Source of the DNA: Pseudomonas sp. L5B5
GTDB taxonomy: Bacteria > Pseudomonadota > Gammaproteobacteria > Pseudomonadales > Pseudomonadaceae
Direction: 5' to 3'
NCBI RefSeq assembly: GCF_020520285.1
Contig: NZ_CP084742.1
Coordinates: 1,736,001-1,800,000, forward strand
DNA length: 64,000 nucleotides
Of the stretch, positions 55,979 to 64,000 are shown one piece after another; position 1 is the first letter of the stretch, and the number at the start of each line of letters is the position of its first letter. A program made the position numbers and the translations under genes. The notes under the pieces are model-generated. The model was not told where the DNA came from. It saw nothing but the letters and a program-made list of their open reading frames with translations, and made no database searches.

Positions 55979-56017
55979 AGCTTGGAGCTTGGAGCTTGGA
56001 GCTTGGAGCTTGGAGCT
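55979..56017. repeat. Heptanucleotide tandem repeat (AGCTTGG)5
   Basis: Five perfect copies of AGCTTGG plus AGCT stand between the regulator start and the dhcA promoter. The unit length of 7 means that copy-number change shifts helical phasing and distance, rather than a reading frame. Similar CTTGGAGC arrays are common between Pseudomonas genes. Confidence 0.95.
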
Positions 56018-56140
56018 CATTATGCTGTTTTTCCAATCAATCAACCTTAAAAATCAACTTAACAAATCAATCGTGCAACGCAACACTGATTCCACCAACG
56101 GCTGGCCAGCCGCCAACGAACAAGAAAGAGGATGGTGCAT

Positions 56141-56839
56141 ATGGCAGGTTTCGATAAGCGCGTGGCGTCCTACGAGGAAGCCCTGGAAGGTCTGCAGGAC
56201 GGCATGACCGTAATCGCCGGAGGCTTCGGCCTGTGCGGCATTCCCGAGAACCTGATCGCCGAGATCAAGCGCCGGGGCACCCGCGACCTGACCGTGGTCT
56301 CCAACAACTGCGGCGTCGACGGTTTCGGCCTGGGCGTGCTCCTGGAAGACCGCCAGATCAGCAAGGTGGTCGCCTCCTACGTGGGCGAGAACGCCTTGTT
56401 CGAGAAGCAACTGCTCAGCGGCGAGATCGAAGTGGTGCTGACGCCCCAGGGCACCCTGGCGGAAAAAATGCGTGCCGGCGGCGCCGGTATCCCGGCCTTC
56501 TTCACCGCCACGGGCGTCGGCACCCCGGTGGCCGATGGCAAGGAAACCCGCGATTTCCACGGCCGCACCTACCTGATGGAAGAATCCATCACCGGCGACT
56601 TCGCCATCGTCAAGGGCTGGAAGGCCGACCACTTCGGCAACGTGGTCTATCGCCACACCGCGCAGAACTTCAACCCCCTGGCGGCCACCGCCGGCAAGAT
56701 CACCGTGGTCGAAGTGGAAGAAATCGTCGAGCCGGGCGAGCTGGACCCGACGCAGATCCACACCCCTGGCATCTACGTCGACCGGGTTATCTGCGGCACC
56801 TTCGAGAAGCGCATCGAACAGCGCACCGTGCGCAAGTGA
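56141..56839 (+). CDS. dhcA: 3-oxoacid (dehydrocarnitine/acetoacetate) CoA-transferase, subunit A
   Basis: A 232-residue alpha subunit of a family I CoA-transferase. The [13 protein letters not shown] glycine-rich motif near residue 30 binds CoA, followed by [16 protein letters not shown] and a [20 protein letters not shown] segment. It moves CoA onto a 3-oxo acid (dehydrocarnitine or acetoacetate). ATG 56141 follows AGAGGA; the ATG at 56132 is too close to that site. Co-transcribed with dhcB and atoB. Confidence 0.9.
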   Translation: MAGFDKRVASYEEALEGLQDGMTVIAGGFGLCGIPENLIAEIKRRGTRDLTVVSNNCGVDGFGLGVLLEDRQISKVVASYVGENALFEKQLLSGEIEVVLTPQGTLAEKMRAGGAGIPAFFTATGVGTPVADGKETRDFHGRTYLMEESITGDFAIVKGWKADHFGNVVYRHTAQNFNPLAATAGKITVVEVEEIVEPGELDPTQIHTPGIYVDRVICGTFEKRIEQRTVRK

Positions 56840-56875
56840 TCGCCCTTCCCCAGCCCGACTAAAAGGACAACAAAC

Positions 56876-57535
56876 ATGGCTCTTACCCGCGAACAAATGG
56901 CTCAGCGCGTCGCCCGTGAACTGCAGGACGGCTTCTACGTCAACCTGGGCATCGGTATCCCGACCCTGGTGGCCAACTACATCCCCGACGGCATGGAAGT
57001 CATGCTGCAATCGGAAAACGGCCTCCTGGGCATGGGCGCCTTCCCCACCGAGGACGAAGTCGACGCCGACATGATCAACGCCGGCAAACAGACCGTGACC
57101 GCACGCATCGGCGCCTCGATCTTCTCCTCCGCCGAATCCTTCGCGATGATTCGCGGCGGCCATATCGACCTCACCGTGCTCGGCGCCTTCGAGGTGGACG
57201 TGCAGGGCAACATCGCCTCCTGGATGATCCCCGGCAAGCTGGTCAAGGGCATGGGCGGCGCCATGGACCTGGTAGCCGGTGCCGACAACATCATCGTCAC
57301 CATGACCCACGCCTCCAAGGACGGTGAGTCCAAGCTGCTGAGCCGCTGCAGCCTGCCGCTGACCGGCGCGCAGTGCATCAAGCGCGTGCTCACGGACCTG
57401 GCCTACCTGGAGATCGAGAACGGCGCCTTCATCCTCAAGGAACGCGCCCCCGGGGTCAGCGTCGAGGAAATCGTCAGCAAGACCGCCGGCAAGCTGATCG
57501 TGCCGGACCACGTCCCTGAAATGCAGTTCGCCTGA
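56876..57535 (+). CDS. dhcB: 3-oxoacid (dehydrocarnitine/acetoacetate) CoA-transferase, subunit B
   Basis: A 219-residue beta subunit. Catalytic Glu47 lies in [11 protein letters not shown], and the [15 protein letters not shown] segment is also diagnostic. Its substrate cannot be told from acetoacetate, succinyl or dehydrocarnitine types by sequence alone; the linked LysR gene and thiolase favour the dhc assignment. It is 36 bp after dhcA. Confidence 0.9.
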   Translation: MALTREQMAQRVARELQDGFYVNLGIGIPTLVANYIPDGMEVMLQSENGLLGMGAFPTEDEVDADMINAGKQTVTARIGASIFSSAESFAMIRGGHIDLTVLGAFEVDVQGNIASWMIPGKLVKGMGGAMDLVAGADNIIVTMTHASKDGESKLLSRCSLPLTGAQCIKRVLTDLAYLEIENGAFILKERAPGVSVEEIVSKTAGKLIVPDHVPEMQFA

Positions 57536-57546
57536 GGAGCCCCACC

Positions 57547-58725
<1,179 letters not shown>

Positions 58726-58734
58726 GGTTTCCTC

Positions 58735-58867
58735 TGTGGCGAGGGAGCTTGCTCCCGCTGGAAGGCGCAGCCTTCCCAAACACTGAATTCGCGTCTCATC
58801 CGGCGTGTCGCGCATTCAGCTGTTGCGGCCGCTACGCGACCGAGCGGGAGCAAGCTCCCTCGCCACA
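58735..58867. repeat. REP doublet after atoB
   Basis: TGTGGCGAGGGAGCTTGCTC at 58735 and its reverse complement ending at 58867 enclose about 85 bp. Same family as 36700-36830. It may stabilise or end the atoB transcript. Confidence 0.92.
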
Positions 58868-58885
58868 CTAGAGGCGCTGTTGCAG

Positions 58886-59809
58886 TTACAGCGCCTGCAC
58901 TAGCCTGCTCAACTGCTCATCCAGGCGCCCCGCTTCTTCTCGCAACGATTCGCAGAAACCTTCGACAAAACTCGATGACGGCCGGTAATCCGGGCGGATC
59001 AACATCACCCGGTACGGCACCGACAGCTGCAAGGGACGGATCGCCAAGCCACGCCCCACTTCTTCCATGGCGCTCAACGGGTTGATGATCGACACCCCGA
59101 GTTTCTGCCGCACCATGGCGCACACCGAAGCGGCGTTGGTGGTTTCCACCACTATCCGGCGGTCCACCCCGGCCTGGCGAAAATGCTCGTCCAGGGTCTG
59201 CCGGTAGATATCCAGCCCCGAGAGGTTGATGAAGTCCTGGCCGCGAAAATCCTCCAGCGCCAGCCGTGGCCTGGCCAGCAGCGGATGATCGTGCGCAAGG
59301 ATGCAGACCATGTCGGAGCAGAACAACAGTTCGCCCTGGGTGCCCCGGGGCAGGTGCTGATTCTCGGTCAGGCCCAGGTCGTAGCGCTGGGCTGTCAGGG
59401 ATTCCTCCAGAAGCGGTGACTCCTGGGCAGTGATGCTCAGGCCGATCCCCGGATGCAGGGCCTGGAAGTGCTTGCACACCGGGGGCAGCAGGGTCTGGGA
59501 AAACAGCGGCAGGCAGCTCAGGCTCAATTGGCCATGCTCGAAGCGGCGGATAGAGCGGGCCACGCTGTTGATCCGCTCCAGCCCCACATAGGCTCGCTCC
59601 ACCTCCTCCAGCAACAGCATGGCCTGGGCCGTGGGCAGCAGGCGCCCGCCCTCGCGGTCGAACAGGCTCAACCCTGACAGGCTCTCCAGCCGTGCCAGTT
59701 CGCGACTGACTGTCGGTTGCGAGGTGAACAGCAAGCGCGCCGCGCCCGTGACGCTGCCGGCCTGCATGATGGCGCGGAACACTTCGATATGCCGCAGGGA
59801 GATATCCAT
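58886..59809 (-). CDS. lysR: LysR-type activator of lysA
   Basis: A 307-residue LysR protein: MDISLRHIEVFRAIMQAGSV, then ARLLFTSQPTVSRELARLES. It is divergent from lysA with a 130-bp gap, as in E. coli lysR-lysA, where LysR senses diaminopimelate. The start is ATG 59809; a longer frame to 59836 is not supported. Confidence 0.88.
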   Translation of the reverse strand: MDISLRHIEVFRAIMQAGSVTGAARLLFTSQPTVSRELARLESLSGLSLFDREGGRLLPTAQAMLLLEEVERAYVGLERINSVARSIRRFEHGQLSLSCLPLFSQTLLPPVCKHFQALHPGIGLSITAQESPLLEESLTAQRYDLGLTENQHLPRGTQGELLFCSDMVCILAHDHPLLARPRLALEDFRGQDFINLSGLDIYRQTLDEHFRQAGVDRRIVVETTNAASVCAMVRQKLGVSIINPLSAMEEVGRGLAIRPLQLSVPYRVMLIRPDYRPSSSFVEGFCESLREEAGRLDEQLSRLVQAL

Positions 59810-59939
59810 GGCGATAAGGCTCGTTGAAACAATCAACCCATATCAGAACTGAATTAACCATCAAAGAATAGATATTTTCTTGAATGGAAACTAACGGGCA
59901 TGCTGGCTCCATCCCCACTGACCACAGATTGCATTTGCC

Positions 59940-61172
59940 ATGGCCATCCCCTTCTCCCCCGAACAGCTTGTCGCCACCGCCCGCCAGTACGGCACCCCGC
60001 TGTGGTGCTATGACGCCGCCACCATCCAGGCGCGCATCGCCCAGCTGCAAGCCTTCGACGTGGTGCGTTATGCCCAGAAAGCCTCGTCCAACCTGCACCT
60101 GTTGCGCCTGATCCGCGAAGCCGGAGTGCGGGTCGATGCGGTCTCCCTGGGGGAAATCGAACGGGCCCTGCTGGCCGGCTTCAGCCCTGCCAACGGTGGC
60201 ATCGTCTTCACCTGCGACCTGTTCGACGAGGCCACCCTCAAGCGTGTGGTGGAACTGCAAGTGGAGGTCAACGCCGGCTCCATCGACATGCTCCGCCAAC
60301 TGGGCGAACAGTCCCCGGGCCATCGGGTGTGGCTGCGGATCAACCCCGGGTTCGGCCACGGCCACAGCCGCAAGACCAACACTGGCGGGGAAAACAGCAA
60401 GCACGGCATCTGGCATGACCAGGTCGGCGAAGCCCTGGCCGTGATTCGCCAACATGGCCTGCACCTGGTGGGCCTGCACATGCACATCGGCTCCGGGGTC
60501 GACTACGACCACCTGGAGCAGGTGGGCGCGGCCATGGTGGCCGCCGTGAAGTCCCTGGACCACGACATCGAGGCCTTTTCCATTGGTGGCGGCCTGTCCA
60601 CTCCCTACCGCGACGGCGATGTCCCGGTGGACGTGCAGCGCTACGCCAATGCCTGGAAAGTCGCCCGCGAGGAAATCGAGGCCTACCTGGGCCACGGCGT
60701 ACACATGGAGATCGAGCCCGGACGCTTCCTGGTGGCCGAGGCCGGTTGCCTGGTCAGCGAAGTGCGGGTGGTGAAGGACGCTGGCCAGCATCACTTCGTG
60801 CTGGTGGACACCGGCTTCAACGACCTGATGCGCCCGGCCATGTATGGCGCCTACCACGGCATGAGCCTGCTGGATGCCGCCGGCCACCCGGTGGACCGCC
60901 CGCAGCAACCGACCGTGGTCGGTGGCCCGCTGTGCGAATCCGGCGACATCTTCACCCAGGACGATGAGTGCCTGACCCCGCGCCTGCTGCCCCAGGCCCG
61001 GGTCGGCGACCTGCTGGTGCTGCACGATACCGGGGCCTATGGCGCCAGCATGTCCTCCAACTACAACAGCCGCCCGCTGCTGCCGGAAGTGCTGTTCGAA
61101 AACGGCCAGCCGAGACTGATCCGCCGCCGCCAACCCCTGGCGGACCTGTTGGCGCTGGAACTGGGGTTGTAA
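59940..61172 (+). CDS. lysA: Diaminopimelate decarboxylase
   Basis: A 410-residue PLP enzyme of the alanine-racemase fold. PLP lysine is Lys47 (YAQKASSN), HIGSG at about residue 182 is the phosphate loop, and the C-terminal CESGDIFTQDDECL carries the catalytic Cys. It makes L-lysine from meso-DAP. Being divergent from lysR, it is probably induced by DAP. Many pseudomonads carry another lysA elsewhere, which cannot be seen here. Confidence 0.92.
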   Translation: MAIPFSPEQLVATARQYGTPLWCYDAATIQARIAQLQAFDVVRYAQKASSNLHLLRLIREAGVRVDAVSLGEIERALLAGFSPANGGIVFTCDLFDEATLKRVVELQVEVNAGSIDMLRQLGEQSPGHRVWLRINPGFGHGHSRKTNTGGENSKHGIWHDQVGEALAVIRQHGLHLVGLHMHIGSGVDYDHLEQVGAAMVAAVKSLDHDIEAFSIGGGLSTPYRDGDVPVDVQRYANAWKVAREEIEAYLGHGVHMEIEPGRFLVAEAGCLVSEVRVVKDAGQHHFVLVDTGFNDLMRPAMYGAYHGMSLLDAAGHPVDRPQQPTVVGGPLCESGDIFTQDDECLTPRLLPQARVGDLLVLHDTGAYGASMSSNYNSRPLLPEVLFENGQPRLIRRRQPLADLLALELGL

Positions 61173-61228
61173 TTGGGCCTGTAGTACCTACCAGGGTAAT
61201 GCCAGTCAGTTGAGCGAGGTGATCCCCC

Positions 61229-61362
61229 GTAGGAGCAGCCGGTCGACGCTCGATTGCTGCGATGGTCGCTAACGGTAGAGCGTATCCACTGGATAAACGC
61301 AGCACTCTGGCGTCCATCGCGGGCAAGCCTCGCTCCTGCCATTTCCTTGACCGATCGGCATT
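61229..61362. repeat. Dispersed intergenic repeat, copy B
   Basis: Reverse-orientation relative of 29708-29835. It begins GTAGGAGCAGCCGGTCGACG and ends CAAGCCTCGCTCCTGCC, with the shared GCCGATC half-site beyond. Located between the convergent lysA and phosphatase genes. Confidence 0.85.
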
Positions 61363-61365
61363 AGC

Positions 61366-63090
61366 CTACCAAGGCATCAGCCGCAGGCGCTGCGGCTGGT
61401 CGTTCACGCTGTCGTCCTGCTTGCGGGTCACCAGGGGCTTGCCGTCGGTGCCGTAGAACTGCACCTGCAGTTCGGCGGTGTCGGGGTGCAGGTCCAGGCG
61501 GGCGAAGTTGTCGGCCTGGGTGAAGGCCCAGGTGCGGTAGTCCATGGTGCCCTTGACGTTTTTCAGGGCAAAACTGTCCGGGGTCTGGGGGGAGCGCGAG
61601 TCGTGCACGTAGCCGGCAGGGTCGCCGTCGGCAAACGGGAACGGCCAGTAGAAGGCCGACGAGGTGACGGCGTAGGCCTTGATGCCCTGAATCCCGCCAC
61701 TGAACTCTAGCTGGGAAATGTTCGAGCAATGAATATCGCCGGACAGGAACACCACGTTCTGCACCTGGTACAGGGCGATGGTTTCCAGCACGGTGCTGCG
61801 GGTGGTGGGGAACGCCGACCAGGAGTCGCTCTCGTTCTTGCGCTGATCGTAGCGCGGGCCCTCCCCCGCAGTATCGACACCATTGGGCACGAAGACGCTG
61901 GACGTCACCACGAACTTGGGGGTGTTGCCCCGATCCTCCTGCATATGCCGCAGCCAGGCACACAAGCGATCCAGCTGGCCGGGTTCGGCCGGGTGCAGTG
62001 AGGGTCGCCCCAGCAGGTGGTTGTCCGGCAGGGCGCCGGGCGCATCATCGAGAAAGCGCTGGGTTCGGGTATCCAGCACGAAGAACGGGTAGTTTGCGCA
62101 AGAGAAGTCGTAGAACAGCTGCTTGACCGAGCGGTGCTTGAGGTACTGATCGTTGCCGGACATCACGCGGTTCTGCACATAGCTGTCCTCGAAGCGCGGG
62201 CCATGGCTCCACTGGTAGCTCATGTAGGCCCCCCAGTTGAACAAGGTGCGCTTGCCAAGGTTCTTGTCGATGCGATCCTGCGTCCAGTTGTCCTCGATTT
62301 CGTGATCATCGAGGATCATGTAGGTGGGTTTGTGCGCCAGCAAGCGGCTGATGAAGGGCGAGCCGAAGGCAGTGTGGTAGCGCTCCTCGAACTCCTTGTA
62401 GCTGTCCGCCCGGCCGATGGGCACCACGCGGTTGTACAGATCGGCATAGATCTGGTCCCCCACCATCAGCGCGAACCGGGTATCGCCATGCTCGCTGAGC
62501 ATGGGTCCGAAGATCGCGTCCGAATCCCGGCGTTGCCACGGCAACCCCGGGTACCGGCAGGAGCCCAGGAGAAAACTCAAGGGCTGGGAAGCCGCCCCAG
62601 CGTCGGCACTGGCCTGGGTGGTGAACTCGGCCTCCACATACACCCGCTCGGCGCCGAGTCGGTTCAGGTCGCTGGCCCAGGCCGAGGTCGCCGGCAAGCG
62701 CTGGACCACCGATTCGCTGAACACCTCATCATCGATGGAACCCGCGTCATCGACATTCAGCGAAGCCATGCGCACCCGGTAGTGGGTGGCGGGTGTGAGC
62801 AGGAACGGCTTGAGCTGCTTGCGCTCGGTCTCGTTGCGCCAGAGGTTGACGTCGACCCCGAGGTTGAAGGTGCCGGTGCGGTGATACTCGCGACGCAGGC
62901 GAAAGTAGTAGATGTTGTCGGCGGCCACTCGGCCGTTGCCGCCCACCACGCCGATGACGCCGATGGTGCGGATGTCCTCGGCCACGCCCTTCTCGTCCAG
63001 GGCGTCCGAGGCGGCAATCCACAAGCGGCAGGAAGTATCGGTGGTATGCCCGACGATCGGGCCCAGGGACGGGGTGCGAAGAGTGCTCAC
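61366..63090 (-). CDS. PhoD-like metallophosphoesterase
   Basis: A 574-residue PhoD-family protein with the usual metallophosphatase blocks: LLGSCRYPGLPW, MVGDQIYADLY, LDDHEIEDNWTQ, and FLSGDIHCSN. A beta-sandwich N-terminal domain precedes them. No signal peptide or twin-arginine motif is visible, unlike secreted PhoD, so it may be cytoplasmic or anchored otherwise. Phosphodiesterase or phosphatase activity is likely; the substrate is unknown. Confidence 0.87.
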   Translation of the reverse strand: MSTLRTPSLGPIVGHTTDTSCRLWIAASDALDEKGVAEDIRTIGVIGVVGGNGRVAADNIYYFRLRREYHRTGTFNLGVDVNLWRNETERKQLKPFLLTPATHYRVRMASLNVDDAGSIDDEVFSESVVQRLPATSAWASDLNRLGAERVYVEAEFTTQASADAGAASQPLSFLLGSCRYPGLPWQRRDSDAIFGPMLSEHGDTRFALMVGDQIYADLYNRVVPIGRADSYKEFEERYHTAFGSPFISRLLAHKPTYMILDDHEIEDNWTQDRIDKNLGKRTLFNWGAYMSYQWSHGPRFEDSYVQNRVMSGNDQYLKHRSVKQLFYDFSCANYPFFVLDTRTQRFLDDAPGALPDNHLLGRPSLHPAEPGQLDRLCAWLRHMQEDRGNTPKFVVTSSVFVPNGVDTAGEGPRYDQRKNESDSWSAFPTTRSTVLETIALYQVQNVVFLSGDIHCSNISQLEFSGGIQGIKAYAVTSSAFYWPFPFADGDPAGYVHDSRSPQTPDSFALKNVKGTMDYRTWAFTQADNFARLDLHPDTAELQVQFYGTDGKPLVTRKQDDSVNDQPQRLRLMPW

Positions 63091-63126
63091 GGTTACCAGC
63101 TCCTTGGTGGGGGGTGCTGGCCAAGC

Positions 63127-64000
63127 TTAGTCGGGGCGCACCGGCCGACAAGCCGCGCCGGCCTGCTCGGACAGCCGGTCACGGCCGGCGATGACCAGCG
63201 CCAGCAACATCAGCAACGCCGCCATGCCAAAGGTCCAGTGCATGCCGCTGGCCACCGCCTCGACACCGTCGCGCCCTGCCACCTGCGGCTGTGATCTCCA
63301 GGCGAACAGCGCCCCCATGGCCGCCGCGCCACTGATCAGCCCGAGGTTGCGCGACAGGCTCAGCAGTCCCGCCGTCAGCCCGCGCTGCTGTGGCACCACA
63401 TCGAGCATCACCAGGCTGTTGTTGGCCGCCTGGAACAACGCATAGCTGGCGGTGACCAGGGCCAGCGGCAGCAGGTAGCCCGCCAGTCCCAGGCTCAGGG
63501 GTAGCAGCGCCAGCAGGCCCAGGCCGCTGCACAGGCCCAGCAAGCCGAGCCGGGACAGCGGCCGGGCACCGTAGCGATCCACCAGCCGCCCGGCGGGTGC
63601 GCCACTCAAGGTCGCCACCAGCGGCCCCAGGGACAGGCTCAGGCCCACCGCCAGGGTGTCCAGCCCCAACCCCCGGGACAGGTAGAACGGCCCCACCACC
63701 AGGGTGGTCATGATCACCGTCGACACCAGCAGGCTCAGCCACAGGCTGCTGCGCAGTTGTGGCCGACGCAGCAGGGCCGGCTGGAACAGCGGCGCAGTGG
63801 CCCGGCGCTCGACGCGCACCAGCAGAACCACCCCCGCCGTGCTGGCCGCCAGCAAGCCCAGGTTCAGCGGCGCCAGCAGGTCTTGCCCCAGGGTCAGGGC
63901 CAGGGCATAGGCGCCCAGGCTCAAGGCCAGGAGCACGCTGCCGGGCACATCGAAGGCGCTGGCCGCCGCCGGCCGGTCCGCGGGCAGGCAACGCCAGGCC
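63127..64000 (-). CDS. MFS transporter, DHA2-like, C-terminal part (runs off window)
   Basis: The leftward frame stays open to the window edge; the last 291 codons are visible. It has about eight hydrophobic segments, a PLFQPALLRRPQLRSSLWLS linker, an SGAPAGRLVDRYGARPLSRL loop, and a C-terminal RNLGLISGAAAMGALFAW helix. The layout suits 14-helix EmrB/QacA-type drug efflux proteins. It is 36 bp upstream of the phosphatase gene on the same strand and may be co-transcribed. Confidence 0.87.
   Translation of the reverse strand, partial: AWRCLPADRPAAASAFDVPGSVLLALSLGAYALALTLGQDLLAPLNLGLLAASTAGVVLLVRVERRATAPLFQPALLRRPQLRSSLWLSLLVSTVIMTTLVVGPFYLSRGLGLDTLAVGLSLSLGPLVATLSGAPAGRLVDRYGARPLSRLGLLGLCSGLGLLALLPLSLGLAGYLLPLALVTASYALFQAANNSLVMLDVVPQQRGLTAGLLSLSRNLGLISGAAAMGALFAWRSQPQVAGRDGVEAVASGMHWTFGMAALLMLLALVIAGRDRLSEQAGAACRPVRPD

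Noticed and set aside
58917..61133. 738-codon leftward frame across lysA and lysR
   Set aside because: Runs out of frame through lysR and antisense to lysA; neither half resembles a protein family.

Overview
The window reads as a chromosomal segment of a Pseudomonas of the fluorescens group (protegens/chlororaphis-like). The basis is high GC, dense gene packing, Pseudomonas-type REP repeats, a conserved DUF2986 small gene, the puu/pot polyamine block, a dhcR-dhcAB-atoB block and a divergent lysR-lysA pair. Species cannot be fixed from the sequence alone. I see no rRNA, tRNA, CRISPR array, prophage or transposase.

Layout. 1-5 kb: an MFS transporter divergent from a LysR regulator, a small P-loop kinase-like protein and an OsmC-YcaO fusion. 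5-11 kb: a GntR regulator facing a leftward operon for trans-3-hydroxy-L-proline (ABC permeases, ATPase, delta1-pyrroline-2-carboxylate reductase, dehydratase, binding protein), preceded by a hexanucleotide repeat inside a candidate leader ORF. 11-15.3 kb: trmK, a VOC protein, an OsmC protein and an orphan CblD-like pilus-tip protein. 15.4-19.8 kb: a TonB receptor with FecR/FecI cell-surface signalling genes behind a Fur box. 20-26.8 kb: an Lrp/AsnC regulator divergent from a three-domain kinase / M23 / class III aminotransferase fusion, followed by a four-gene amino-acid ABC transporter. 26.9-31 kb: GNAT, a secreted orphan, DUF2986, an LRAT-domain protein and a CynT carbonic anhydrase. 31.2-33.9 kb: mesX-mesD-flavin reductase (oxygen-dependent, folate-independent methionine synthesis). 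34-36 kb: queH and an orphan PoNi-type immunity gene.

36-46.5 kb is a polyamine module: PuuR-type regulator, puuA-puuC-puuB leftward, and puuD then potG-potH-potI-potF rightward. Uptake, gamma-glutamylation, oxidation, dehydrogenation and hydrolysis to GABA are all encoded. 46.8-55 kb: DUF2867, a SolA-type oxidase, a CBS protein, an LtaS-like membrane sulfatase, MFS plus AraC/PchR-type regulator, and a sirtuin. 55-58.7 kb: dhcR, dhcA, dhcB and atoB for 3-keto-acid CoA transfer and thiolysis. 58.9-61.2 kb: lysR divergent from lysA. 61.4-64 kb: a PhoD-like phosphatase and a truncated DHA2 MFS gene at the window edge.

The most unusual items are the kinase-M23-aminotransferase fusion with its private transporter, the repeat-bearing leader ORF of the hydroxyproline operon, the orphan immunity gene, the orphan pilus-tip protein and the LRAT protein with a long hydrophobic tail.
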